From Chloroflexota bacterium (GTDB taxonomy: Bacteria; Chloroflexota; Anaerolineae; Anaerolineales; Villigracilaceae), in NCBI GenBank assembly GCA_021414245.1, contig JAIOOU010000015.1, positions 248,001-312,000 of the forward strand: 64,000 nucleotides of DNA, in the 5' to 3' direction. The number at the start of each line of letters is the position of its first letter. Position 1 is the first letter of the stretch. A program made the position numbers and the translations under genes. The notes under the pieces were generated by a model that saw nothing but the letters and a program-made list of their open reading frames with translations, made no database searches and was not told where the DNA came from. This document shows positions 49,143 to 57,751 of the stretch, piece after piece.

Positions 49143-51038
49143 TTATTCCTCGGCGATCACAATGATCCGGTCTTCCGCAGAGAAGGTAACCTTCTGCAAT
49201 TTATCCGGGTTGGTGTGCACACCGTAGGCTTTTTCCGAATCGTGGTTTTCGTTCATCAATCGATATCCCAGGGCGGTCTCGCCGCGCCGGCGCGCGGCTT
49301 CCGTGACTGTGTAGAAATTAACCGGCTGGCCAAGGGCCACATAGTCGCCGATCGGCTTGAGGTAGATCTCGGCCCCTTCAGGGTCGAAGATATCGGTGAA
49401 CACATCCATCAATTCGGCATTCTCTGAAAGCTGCGCCATCATCAAGCTGATGAGATGTTCGCTGACGATGAAGTCATCCACTTTGGCGGCTTCGGCGAGT
49501 TCACGGTTCCGCACATCCAGCATTTCGCTGACGATGGAGAAGGGGGTCTCGTCCCGCTCGGCGATATCCCGCAAATGCAACAGGGTTACCAGGGTGATCG
49601 CATCCGCCTCCTGCTGATCAAGGTGGTTATAGGCCAGCACAATGACGTGATCGTATTCCGTGGCTTCCAGCTTTTCAAGCAAAGCCCGGTCACGGATATC
49701 GCCTTCCAACACATTGACCTTTTGATTTTTCAGTCTGCCGCTGTCCTGACGGATCTTTTTATCCAGGTTGTAAATGTCCGAAACGATCGTGATCTGCGAT
49801 CCCTTGGAAACATAGTTATCCAGCTCGCGGATGATGATGGCTCCGGAACGGTTCCAGCCGAGGATCAGGGCCCGTTCAGGCTTGGGGCGGGAAGCCTTCC
49901 CGTGTGTGCGGATCAGGCTTTCGTCCAGTGTGACGCGCGCAGGATCGGCCAGATCGATCTTGTCCTCATCCTCCGCCAGTACGAAGACCTGGTCCCCGGA
50001 TGCAATGCGCGTGTCCATGGGCGGGCTCATCGCGATGGTCCCGTCCGCCTTGCGAATGCCCATCAAGGTGGATTTTCCGAACGCAAGCAGGGCATCCCCG
50101 TAGGTCTTGCCGGAGAGCGAAGGCTCTTCCTTGAAATAGATCTCATCCCCGCTGAAATCCATCAACTCGGTATACACCAGCGACAGGCCGCTTTGGCGCG
50201 AAGTTTGCGCGACCACGCGCGCGATCAGATCATTGGTCAGGATCGGCTGTACAAGATCCTTGGTACCGATCATCCGGACCACATCCATGTTCTTGGGGTC
50301 GCGGATCTGGGTCACGATGTGATAGGGTTCCGGATGGCGATTGGGATTGTTGGTAATTGCCAGCACGGACTTGACAACGGCGGTATCCGGGTCGGACCCT
50401 TCCGCAAGAATGATGATCGAACGCGCTGTGTGTGGGCTGGAAATCTCCAGGTCGGTCAGGTCGATCGGGCTGCCGGTCCGGCAGATGACACGCGTATTCT
50501 TCGTGTCGGGGATGCGTTCACTGATCGCGTCCTCCATCTCGACCTTGTCCTGGTCGGCCAATACAACAATGACCGCGCCGCTTTTGCGGCTTTCATTCGC
50601 AAGGACCAGTTCAGAGATGATGGTGAAGATCTGGGGCGTCCAGCCGAGGATGACGGTGTGATCACTCTCGATCACCGCCGATCGTCCCTTGCGGAGCTCA
50701 TCCATTTTGTCTTCGATGCCGTTGTTGATGATGCCGATCAGGGCGCTGACCACGAAAATGCCCCCGAAGGTCACGATCAGCATCATGAGCAGGAAAAACG
50801 GACTGCCCGTATCCCCGCCCATCGTGCCCGAGTCCAGGGTACGCAGCAAACTCATCCACGCCACCTCAAGGAAACTCTCCCCATTGGGGGCGGTATTCGT
50901 CAGCTTGACCAATGCCGCGGCCACGAGAATGATCAACGCAGACAGAATAAACAATCCGGTCAGCATGGCGCTCGAACCGTGTGACATGTAATTGTCGAAC
51001 CAATATTGAAAACGTTGTTTAAAGCCTGGCTTTTTCAC
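49143..51038 (-). CDS. Castor/Pollux-type RCK ion channel
   Basis: 631 residues. Two N-terminal TM helices (SSAMLTGLFILSALIILVAAAL and FFLLMMLIVTFGGIFVVSALIGII) flank a pore-loop region with LRTLDSGTMGGDTGSP. Two large RCK/TrkA-N Rossmann units follow (SDHTVILGWTPQIFTIISEL at about 125 and RALILGWNRSGAIIIRELD at about 385). This is the plant CASTOR/POLLUX (SYM8/DMI1) fold, known as K+ or Ca2+-conducting channels. Ion not determined. GTG 51038 has GAGGAG 6 nt upstream, better than TTG 51044. TATAAT lies about 25 nt further up. Confidence 0.88.
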   Translation of the reverse strand: MKKPGFKQRFQYWFDNYMSHGSSAMLTGLFILSALIILVAAALVKLTNTAPNGESFLEVAWMSLLRTLDSGTMGGDTGSPFFLLMMLIVTFGGIFVVSALIGIINNGIEDKMDELRKGRSAVIESDHTVILGWTPQIFTIISELVLANESRKSGAVIVVLADQDKVEMEDAISERIPDTKNTRVICRTGSPIDLTDLEISSPHTARSIIILAEGSDPDTAVVKSVLAITNNPNRHPEPYHIVTQIRDPKNMDVVRMIGTKDLVQPILTNDLIARVVAQTSRQSGLSLVYTELMDFSGDEIYFKEEPSLSGKTYGDALLAFGKSTLMGIRKADGTIAMSPPMDTRIASGDQVFVLAEDEDKIDLADPARVTLDESLIRTHGKASRPKPERALILGWNRSGAIIIRELDNYVSKGSQITIVSDIYNLDKKIRQDSGRLKNQKVNVLEGDIRDRALLEKLEATEYDHVIVLAYNHLDQQEADAITLVTLLHLRDIAERDETPFSIVSEMLDVRNRELAEAAKVDDFIVSEHLISLMMAQLSENAELMDVFTDIFDPEGAEIYLKPIGDYVALGQPVNFYTVTEAARRRGETALGYRLMNENHDSEKAYGVHTNPDKLQKVTFSAEDRIIVIAEE

Positions 51039-51103
51039 CTGCAACTCCTCACACCTGATTTTGGACCATTATAAAAGGTTATTTCCCGAAGGCGATAGGA
51101 AAT

Positions 51104-51132
51104 TTGACCTACATTCTCTTTGCATCTATACT
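51104..51132 (+). promoter_or_regulatory. σ70-type promoter of the molybdopterin enzyme gene
   Basis: TTGACC (51104-51109), 17-nt spacer, TATACT (51127-51132); it leaves a leader of about 140 nt before ATG 51279 in which no ORF or clear structure was seen. Confidence 0.6.
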
Positions 51133-51278
51133 TGGAAACGCAGCTTCACATGGTCACGCTCCACACTGGAGCGCATTTCATCTGTTAAGAAATCCTAATA
51201 TTTCGGAAGTAACATCCACACGGCCGGACGAGTCTATGCAGTGCCGTATTTGTCCAATTTTAGAGAGTGAGGTAAATC

Positions 51279-51920
51279 ATGTTCTCATTTGATGGTTTTG
51301 ACCGCCGCAAGGAGGAGGATCGCGTCCGCTCCGAGGGCAGACTTCCCCCCGGTCAGTCGCTGACCCAGAAATTCCCCGTCCTGCACTACGGACCCGTGCC
51401 TTCGTTCAACCCCGCCACCTGGGACTTTCGGGTTTGGGGCGAGGTGGAGCAGGAAAAACGCTGGAGTTGGGATGAATTCAACCAGTTGCCGCGTACAAAA
51501 ATCGAAATGGACATCCATTGCGTCACCCGCTGGAGCAAATTCAACACCACCTGGGAGGGTGTCTCCGTGAAAACCCTGGTGGATCAGGGATTCTTCAAGA
51601 TCAAGCCCTCCGCCACTCATGTCCTGCAGCACGCAGAATATGGCTTCACTGTGAATCTACCGCTGGAAGTGGTGCTGCAGGAAAATTTTCTGCTGGCCAC
51701 TCACTTTAATGGAGAGGTCATCACCCCGGACCATGGCTATCCCCTGCGCGGCATGGTGGGCTTCATCCCCGGCCGTGAAGACCTGGAGACGCCTTATCTT
51801 TGGAAGGGTGCCAAGTGGCTGCGCTCCCTGGAATTCATGCCACAAGACAAACGTGGATTTTGGGAACAGGCCGGCTATCATAATCGCGCCGATGTCTGGC
51901 GTGAGGAACGATTCGGTTAA
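51279..51920 (+). CDS. sulfite-oxidase-fold molybdopterin oxidoreductase
   Basis: 213 residues, cytoplasmic (no Tat signal). The oxidoreductase molybdopterin-binding domain (PF00174) is complete: PSFNPATWDFRVWGEV, the molybdenum Cys in DIHCVTRWSKF, and DHGYPLRGMVGFIPGREDL. A C-terminal sulfite oxidase dimerisation domain is absent, as in YedY-like minimal enzymes, though YedY carries a Tat signal. Substrate unknown; sulfoxide reduction is one option. GTGAGGT lies 6 nt before the ATG. Confidence 0.85.
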   Translation: MFSFDGFDRRKEEDRVRSEGRLPPGQSLTQKFPVLHYGPVPSFNPATWDFRVWGEVEQEKRWSWDEFNQLPRTKIEMDIHCVTRWSKFNTTWEGVSVKTLVDQGFFKIKPSATHVLQHAEYGFTVNLPLEVVLQENFLLATHFNGEVITPDHGYPLRGMVGFIPGREDLETPYLWKGAKWLRSLEFMPQDKRGFWEQAGYHNRADVWREERFG

Positions 51921-51923
51921 ACA

Positions 51924-51961
51924 AAAAAGAGGAGCAGTCATTAGACTGCTCCTCTTTTTGT
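51924..51961. terminator. bidirectional terminator between convergent genes
   Basis: AAAAAGAGGAGCAGTC-type arms (51924-51939, 51944-51959) around a 4-nt loop, A/T flanks. Confidence 0.85.
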
Positions 51962-51968
51962 AAATAGA

Positions 51969-53102
51969 TTATGGCCGTTTCTCCAGCACAATGCTTACAT
52001 CCACCTTTTCACTGCCGCGCAGGACTCTCAACACGACCGTATCTCCCGGGGATTTATTGGTGATGAGGTAGGACAGCAATTCATCAAAGGTGCGGATCTC
52101 TTTTCCGTCGATCGCAACGATCAGGTCACCGCCGCCGAGCAGGCCGGGGATGTTGGTGGGAGTCGTCCCCTCCTTGATCCCAGCGTTGTCCGCGGGACCG
52201 CCTTTGACCACGCTGGTCACATAGGCACCGGTGAAGGTATCAAACCCAAGCGCCTTGACCATTTCCAGGCTCAGGGAGTCCTGGGATGCAATGCCAAGAT
52301 ACGGATAATCATATTTGCCGTCCTGGATCAGGGCGGGAGCCACGCGTTTGACAATGTTAATGGAAACGGCAAACCCAATTCCGGAATTTACAGGCTGACC
52401 GGTATCGGTCGTGCTGTTGGTGCGGATGGCACGGTTGATGCCGATCACCTCTCCGTCGATGTTGAAGAGCGGACCTCCGGAGTTGCCCGGGTTAATAGCC
52501 GCATCGGTCTGAATGATGTCACCGGCCGTGAATGGACGGCCATCCGGAGTTTCATGCAGGGCATCCAAGGTCCGGCCAAGCGCGGAGATAATGCCGACGG
52601 TCATGGTGCTGTTCAAACCAAAGGGGTTGCCAATGGCCACCACGGTCTGACCCACTTTCAGGGCGCTTGAATCGCCGAGCGGGAGCGGATGCAGCTCCCC
52701 GACCGGGGCATCCACTTTCAGGATGGCAAGATCCGAATCAAGATCCGTCCCGATCACGGTCCCATAGGCCATGAAACCGGAGGTGAAGCGCACCTCGATC
52801 AACTTGGCGCCTTCAACAACATGATAATTCGTTACGATATGGCCTTCGCCGTCGTAGACAAAACCAGAGCCCTGGCCCTGGTCCGTCAGGATCGCCACCG
52901 TGCCCGGGCTGACGTTTTCAAAAAGTGTCACCAGCGCTTCCTGTTTGGAGGAGGAATCGGTGATATTCGAAACGATTGGCGCGATCGGTGTGACCACTTC
53001 AGCCACGGATGCGGGTTGCCGGGATTGCAGCGTCGGGGTCTGGCAGGCCAGCACGGCCAATACCAAAACCATCGATGCGAACATGCCTTGTTTTGTTTTC
53101 AT
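51969..53102 (-). CDS. HtrA/DegP-family serine protease, lipoprotein
   Basis: 377 residues. Signal peptide FASMVLVLAVLACQTP with lipobox VLAC, giving a lipid anchor at about Cys20. Trypsin-like core: His in VTNYHVVEGA, Asp in SDLAILKV, Ser in NPGNSGGPLF (INPGNSGGP). One C-terminal PDZ domain follows (GPADNAGIKEGTTP to DGKEIRTFDEL). It likely degrades or refolds envelope proteins. AGGAG lies 6 nt before the ATG. A second HtrA-type protease is at 59331, with a TM anchor instead of a lipid. Confidence 0.92.
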   Translation of the reverse strand: MKTKQGMFASMVLVLAVLACQTPTLQSRQPASVAEVVTPIAPIVSNITDSSSKQEALVTLFENVSPGTVAILTDQGQGSGFVYDGEGHIVTNYHVVEGAKLIEVRFTSGFMAYGTVIGTDLDSDLAILKVDAPVGELHPLPLGDSSALKVGQTVVAIGNPFGLNSTMTVGIISALGRTLDALHETPDGRPFTAGDIIQTDAAINPGNSGGPLFNIDGEVIGINRAIRTNSTTDTGQPVNSGIGFAVSINIVKRVAPALIQDGKYDYPYLGIASQDSLSLEMVKALGFDTFTGAYVTSVVKGGPADNAGIKEGTTPTNIPGLLGGGDLIVAIDGKEIRTFDELLSYLITNKSPGDTVVLRVLRGSEKVDVSIVLEKRP

Positions 53103-53123
53103 CTATACTCCTGTGATTTACTT

Positions 53124-54020
53124 TTAAAACTTGATCAGGGCCGCTTCTTCAAGCAATTCCCTCTGTTTTGCAGAAAGGTATTTGGGGACCTGCACCTTTA
53201 ACTTAACGAACAGATCACCCCTGGTGTTGGGATTCTTAATGTGCGGCATGCCGCGCCCCGCCAGCCGAAAGACCTGATCCGTCTGCGTGCCTGCGGGAAT
53301 GTTCAACTTGACCTTGCCGGTTGGCGTTTCCACATCGGTTTCCCCGCCGAGGATCAGGGTGAACACGCTTAGTGTGGATGTCGTATACAGATCCTGGCCA
53401 TCACGTTCGAATTTATCCTCGTCGGTGATGTTGACGATGAGATAAAGATCGAGTCCTTCGGGACCCGCGCCTGCCACCCGGACCTTGGAGCCGGTCTTCA
53501 CCCCGGCAGGGATGCGCACCTGCAATTTGCGATCATCGCTCTGCAAATGACGGGTGGTGCCCTCAAAGGCCTCTTGAAAAGTGATATCTACTTCCTGCTG
53601 GTACCCATGCTGTTGCTGCTGGGCGGCCTGGCTGCGTGCGGAAGAGCGCATGGCCTCGCCGAAGATGGTCCGGAAGAAATCAGAGAATCCTCCGCCATTG
53701 AAGGGATCATCGGCGTTGACACCGCCGCCCCCGCCGCGCGCCCCGCTCCAATCCTCCCATTGAAAATCATTCGGGCGGCCGCCGCCAGTGCGGAAATTGG
53801 AATAGGCGCTTCCCAGTTGATCGTACCGGGCGCGTTTTTTCTCATCGCTCAGGACCTGATACGCCTCGTTGATCTCCTTGAATTTCTCTTCGGACTTTTT
53901 GTCGCCGGGGTTCTTGTCGGGATGGAACTGCATGGCGAGTTTGCGATATGCCTTGCGGATATCGTCAGCACCGGCCTTGCGGTCCACGCCAAGAATCTTG
54001 TAATAGTCCTTGTAATCCAT
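53124..54020 (-). CDS. DnaJ/CbpA-type J-domain co-chaperone
   Basis: 298 residues. J domain at 4-70 with the HPD motif in [11 protein letters not shown]; a Gly/Asn-rich linker ([21 protein letters not shown]); two C-terminal β-domains ([19 protein letters not shown] and [21 protein letters not shown]). No zinc-finger CxxCxGxG repeats, so it is CbpA-like (type B) and not DnaJ itself. It stimulates DnaK; no dnaK or grpE is in the window. CACAAT ends 6 nt before ATG 54020, which is kept over the longer frame start. Confidence 0.92.
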   Translation of the reverse strand: MDYKDYYKILGVDRKAGADDIRKAYRKLAMQFHPDKNPGDKKSEEKFKEINEAYQVLSDEKKRARYDQLGSAYSNFRTGGGRPNDFQWEDWSGARGGGGGVNADDPFNGGGFSDFFRTIFGEAMRSSARSQAAQQQQHGYQQEVDITFQEAFEGTTRHLQSDDRKLQVRIPAGVKTGSKVRVAGAGPEGLDLYLIVNITDEDKFERDGQDLYTTSTLSVFTLILGGETDVETPTGKVKLNIPAGTQTDQVFRLAGRGMPHIKNPNTRGDLFVKLKVQVPKYLSAKQRELLEEAALIKF

Positions 54021-54145
54021 GGCGCTATTGTGACACCGGGCGGGGTCCGCGTCAAGCACCCAAAAGGTACGCTAACGTAACTCTAACCTGTACTTTTTGT
54101 GATACAGTTGCAAAAATCATTCTACAGGGAAGAGATGAACAGGCG

Positions 54146-54727
54146 ATGAAATCAATATGTGTTTTTTGCGGATCTTCCGACTCGGTTCATGCGGACTATT
54201 TTTCCGCCGCAAAACAATTGGGAAAACTGCTGGCAGACACGGGCATCCGCCTGGTCTATGGCGGCGGAAAAACAGGCTTGATGGGCGCCGTCGCTGACGG
54301 GGCCGTGCAAGCGGGCGGGGAGGTGATCGGAGTCATCATTCCTTCGATGAACACCATCGCACTGGCCCACACCGGCCTGACCCGCATGGATGTGGCCCCC
54401 GATATGCACGGCCGCAAGGCACGCATGCATGAACTGGCGGACGGTTACATCGCCCTGCCGGGCGGCTATGGCACCTGGGACGAACTGTTCGAAACCATCA
54501 CCTGGGCGCAGACCGGTGCGCACGAAAAACCTGTGGGCATGTTAAACATCCGCAATTATTACGATCCCCTGCTGGCTGCCATGGACCACGCAGTTGCAGA
54601 GGGCTTTGTCTTCTCCGAGCATCGCAAGGCGGTCTTCTGCGACGATGATCCAAAACGGTTATTAAGCGCGATGAAAACCTATGTGCACCCCCGTGCGGCT
54701 GTGAAAAGGTGGTTGAAGGAGGAGTAA
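54146..54727 (+). CDS. LOG-family (TIGR00730) nucleotide phosphoribohydrolase-like protein
   Basis: 193 residues. Rossmann-like: VFCGSSDSVHADYF at the N-terminus, LVYGGGKTGLMGAVADGA, and the LOG motifs HGRKARMHELADGYIALPGGYGTWDELFE (PGGxGTxxE). Family members act as cytokinin-type riboside-5'-monophosphate phosphoribohydrolases or related nucleosidases; many are annotated as lysine decarboxylase by error. Start ATG 54146 fits the family N-terminus. TAATG overlap with the next gene shows tight coupling to the VOC protein. Confidence 0.92.
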   Translation: MKSICVFCGSSDSVHADYFSAAKQLGKLLADTGIRLVYGGGKTGLMGAVADGAVQAGGEVIGVIIPSMNTIALAHTGLTRMDVAPDMHGRKARMHELADGYIALPGGYGTWDELFETITWAQTGAHEKPVGMLNIRNYYDPLLAAMDHAVAEGFVFSEHRKAVFCDDDPKRLLSAMKTYVHPRAAVKRWLKEE

Positions 54728-55395
54728 TGCACATTACCCGCCTTGAGCTGCAGACTGTAAATTTAAAAGAACAGGCCTTGTTTTACGGCGAATCCTTGGG
54801 GTTGGAGACTCACCAGCACGGGGAAAACCAGCTCATGATCCATGCGGGCGCGACGGAACTGGTCTTCAATCGGACGGATGAAGATCAATACGGCCCGTAT
54901 CATTTTGCCTTCAATATTCCTGAAAATCTATTTGAAGCAGCAAAGTCATGGCTGACTTCCAGGGTTGGAATCCTTGCCAGCCAGGATGGAGAAACAACTC
55001 TGCATTCCGAATCCTGGAATTCGGATTCAGTCTATTTCAAGGATCCGGCGGGAAATATTCTGGAATTGATCGCGCGGCACGAACTGCCCAATGCTGGCGA
55101 CCGGCTCAAGCTCCTGTCCATCAGTGAGATCGGCCTGGCGACCGGGGACATGCCGGAGCTGGTGAAGACATTCGAGGCACAAGCCGGTCTGCTGCCGTAT
55201 AAAGGCGAGACCAGCGAGACCTTTACCGCGGTTGGGGATGCAAATGGATTGTTCATTACGGTTAAGCAGGGGCGGATCTGGTATCCAAACACCGGCGTGC
55301 CGGCCCGGCTGCTGCCTGTGCGCGTGGATTTTCAAGTGGACGGGGTCAAAATGACCTTGAGCGGCCCGCCCTATCAACTGGGGCCGAATCAGTAA
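54727..55395 (+). CDS. two-domain VOC (glyoxalase-like) protein
   Basis: 222 residues. Two βαβββ units: residues 1-125 (TRLELQTVNLKEQALFYGES, then SVYFKDPAGNILELIARHE) and 130-222 (ISEIGLATGDMPELVKTFEA). Similar to the catechol dioxygenase/glyoxalase (VOC) superfamily. Metal ligands are His8-Glu in part (HITRLEL and LELIARHE). Substrate unknown. GGAGGAG lies directly before the ATG and overlaps the LOG stop codon. Confidence 0.82.
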   Translation: MHITRLELQTVNLKEQALFYGESLGLETHQHGENQLMIHAGATELVFNRTDEDQYGPYHFAFNIPENLFEAAKSWLTSRVGILASQDGETTLHSESWNSDSVYFKDPAGNILELIARHELPNAGDRLKLLSISEIGLATGDMPELVKTFEAQAGLLPYKGETSETFTAVGDANGLFITVKQGRIWYPNTGVPARLLPVRVDFQVDGVKMTLSGPPYQLGPNQ

Positions 55396-55407
55396 CAGGG
55401 AATGATC

Positions 55408-56424
55408 TCATCCTTTTTCGACAATGAATTTATAGGGCAGAAAGATCTCTCCGGTTTTCTCACCGCTGACTATGTCGTAAAAATAAATAAAGCCTTCGTT
55501 ATTACTGGCCGCCAGCACCGAACCGTCCGAATTCAATGCACCGCAGCGCCAGCCATCTCCGTTGACGATGGGGGTCGTGGATTCGAACAATTGATTATGG
55601 ACCGACAGATCCCAGACCGACAGGCCGCTGTCGTTCGTGTTCAAACCGTATCCCCACACGACCACGGACCGGGCATCGCTGCTCAGGTTGTTCCAACCGG
55701 GTGCGCCGACAACATCCCTGTAGACATGTTTCAACCTGCCGGTGTTCACGTCCCATAATTCAAAACCACTGCTGCCATAATCCACGACGACCGTCTGCCC
55801 GTTGTCGCTTAGATTGAATTGAATCACGGGGGTCCCGACATTGGTTTCGCGGATCTTTTTTTGCGTGTGGATATCCAATTCCTGGATTACGCCCAGGCTT
55901 GCATCCGCGACGACCAACCTGCCGTTGTTCTTGAAAGCCACATCGGACAGGAATCCCGCGCCGGGAATGGTTGCGAGCAATTTACCTTCCGGGAGACTCC
56001 AGAGGCGGAGCCGATCCTTTTCAGCCGCGGCAAGAAGCGTGTCATCCGGGCTGATCGCCAGGCTTTGAAAGGAGGCCGGTTCAGCAGATTCAAGTTTAAA
56101 GAGCAGCTTGTAATCCTTTAAGTCCCATGCAAACAACCCGTTCGCAGTGATGGCAGCCAGATACCGGCCTCCAAAGGTACTGGTCGAACCGCGGGGTTCA
56201 TCAAATGCGGCCAGTTGCTGCAGGGTCTTTACATCATAAATATACATGCCCGTCAGGGTTGTGACCGCCAACAGCCTGTCATCCCTGGAAAAGGTCATGG
56301 AATATGCAAAATCCTGATATTCATATGTACCCGGCGTCAGGGCGGACTCGGGTGTTAAGGGAACCAGCGGTCCGCATGCGGAAATAAAAAATACGAAAAG
56401 CAAAAACTGGGTCGGTATTTTCAT
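55408..56424 (-). CDS. WD-repeat β-propeller lipoprotein
   Basis: 338 residues. Signal peptide TQFLLFVFFISACGP with lipobox ISAC. The mature part has about six WD-like repeats: SMTFSRDDRLLAVTTLTGMY, LAISPDDTLLAAAEKDRLRLW, DVAFKNNGRLVVADAS, NNLSSDARSVVVWGYG, and GALNSDGSVLAASNNEGFIYF. It should be an outer-face protein-binding propeller; the partner is unknown. AGGAGG lies 6 nt before the ATG. Convergent with the VOC gene, 12 nt apart. Confidence 0.85.
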   Translation of the reverse strand: MKIPTQFLLFVFFISACGPLVPLTPESALTPGTYEYQDFAYSMTFSRDDRLLAVTTLTGMYIYDVKTLQQLAAFDEPRGSTSTFGGRYLAAITANGLFAWDLKDYKLLFKLESAEPASFQSLAISPDDTLLAAAEKDRLRLWSLPEGKLLATIPGAGFLSDVAFKNNGRLVVADASLGVIQELDIHTQKKIRETNVGTPVIQFNLSDNGQTVVVDYGSSGFELWDVNTGRLKHVYRDVVGAPGWNNLSSDARSVVVWGYGLNTNDSGLSVWDLSVHNQLFESTTPIVNGDGWRCGALNSDGSVLAASNNEGFIYFYDIVSGEKTGEIFLPYKFIVEKG

Positions 56425-56516
56425 GGAGTTCCTCCTGACGGGGAATTTTAACCGGCGAGGATTAAAACAACGCTACGTTTCCCCTACAAACAAAAGACGC
56501 TATCCCTTCGAATGAA

Positions 56517-56549
56517 AACATCCCACAGGGATCCTGTGGGATGTTGACC
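56517..56549 (-). terminator. terminator of the tmk-clbS operon
   Basis: 13-bp perfect arms (56517-56529, 56533-56545), 3-nt loop; on the minus strand it is followed by a T-run. Confidence 0.85.
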
Positions 56550-57052
56550 TAGGCTTTCAATGTTTTTTCGATTGTTTCGCGATGTTCCAGAAAATGCGAG
56601 CTGCTATCCCCCAATATCCAGAGCACTAGGGGGCGTTTTTCGGGATCATCCGGATCGCGCGGTCTCATGACATCTTCAAAGGTCATGGATTCAAGCCTGG
56701 CGGTCAACTGCCCGTACACCTGATGCAATTCATCCAACACATCCTGTTTTGAACGGTCCCGATTTCGTTCGAAAAGAACAGGGTTGATGATCTCCATATC
56801 CCAATCCCTGGTGACTTCAGGCGAAACGTTCAACACCTCATAATCCGGGCGGTGATCCATGTGGTAGCCCATCAGGATCTTCATCCACTCCGTCAGATGG
56901 GCCAGGTTGTCCTTCGGTGACCAGCCTCCCGGGTCGGGAGCAGTCATTTGCTGATCCGTCAGCTTTCCAACCACGTCCATCAGGAGTTTCCATTCCCTAT
57001 CGATCGCAGACATCAACTCGGGTTTGTCCCTGGGCAGCCATTCATCGGTCAC
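56549..57052 (-). CDS. ClbS/DfsB-family (DUF1706) four-helix protein
   Basis: 167 residues. Motifs GGWSPKDNLAHLTEWMKILMGY (about 40-62) and WILGDSSSHFLEHRETI near the end match ClbS/DfsB proteins (DinB-like four-helix fold). ClbS hydrolyses the colibactin warhead; relatives have varied or unknown roles. GTG 57052 has GGAGG 6 nt upstream. Last gene of the tmk-map-S51-clbS operon on the minus strand. Confidence 0.85.
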   Translation of the reverse strand: MTDEWLPRDKPELMSAIDREWKLLMDVVGKLTDQQMTAPDPGGWSPKDNLAHLTEWMKILMGYHMDHRPDYEVLNVSPEVTRDWDMEIINPVLFERNRDRSKQDVLDELHQVYGQLTARLESMTFEDVMRPRDPDDPEKRPLVLWILGDSSSHFLEHRETIEKTLKA

Positions 57053-57062
57053 GATCCACCTC

Positions 57063-57746
57063 CTATAAGGAAATCAATTTGCCTTCTTCGAGTTTTTCCT
57101 TTTCCTGATCCTTGCGCAGGATCCATGCCTCGCCGCGGACCAGGGTGGTCTTCCTGCCATCCACTCTGACATAGGCGCCATCACACAACATGACAATGGG
57201 GTTATCGTGAAAAAAGTGATAATCAGCGAGCCATTCATCCTTTGCAGACTGACCGTGCGCATCCAGCGGATAGTGGGCGGAAAAGTTGAAAGTTGTCGCA
57301 TTCAGCCCTTCAAAATAAGATGTACTGACAGTGTTCATATCTTTCGAAGTCAGGATATTGGGCCCACACACAACCGCCCCGGCGCTGAAACCGGCCACCG
57401 GCAGGCCGGCCTGGACCTTCCTGCGCAGAAATATCATCAAACGGCTGGCATGCAGACGATGATTGAGCAAAAATGTATTTCCGCCCGGGATGTACACCAA
57501 CGAAGCGCGGCGGACAATCTCCTCCATCTGCGGCAGGGACATGGTCTCGGCATTGATTGTTTCAAGGCGTGCCAGACCCTTGAAGGAATTTTCCGTGTAC
57601 TCCTGCCAGCGTTCCGCATAAAGTGAAGCGAGCGGCAGGTATGCCACCGTCGCATCCGATTTGCCCTCCAGATAGGGACGGCTGGCTTCGATGATATAGC
57701 GGATATCATCCTTGCCGGGGGAGGAGAACAGGTGCAGGTTGGCCAT
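57063..57746 (-). CDS. peptidase S51 family protein (dipeptidase E/cyanophycinase-like)
   Basis: 227 residues. The nucleophile elbow GFSAGAVVCG (about 119) is the S51 pattern GxSAGA, preceded by VYIPGGNTF. The fold is a class I glutaminase-like Rossmann. A His near the C-terminal half (FSAHYPLDAHGQ) completes the site. Substrates may be Asp-dipeptides, cyanophycin or isoaspartyl peptides. It starts 5 nt after the map stop codon. Confidence 0.85.
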   Translation of the reverse strand: MANLHLFSSPGKDDIRYIIEASRPYLEGKSDATVAYLPLASLYAERWQEYTENSFKGLARLETINAETMSLPQMEEIVRRASLVYIPGGNTFLLNHRLHASRLMIFLRRKVQAGLPVAGFSAGAVVCGPNILTSKDMNTVSTSYFEGLNATTFNFSAHYPLDAHGQSAKDEWLADYHFFHDNPIVMLCDGAYVRVDGRKTTLVRGEAWILRKDQEKEKLEEGKLISL

Positions 57747-57751
57747 ATTTT

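Noticed and set aside
49455-50984. 509-codon open frame on the plus strand opposite the RCK channel gene
   Set aside because: Antisense shadow; the product is Asp/Gly/His-rich without domains, while the minus-strand product is a complete channel.
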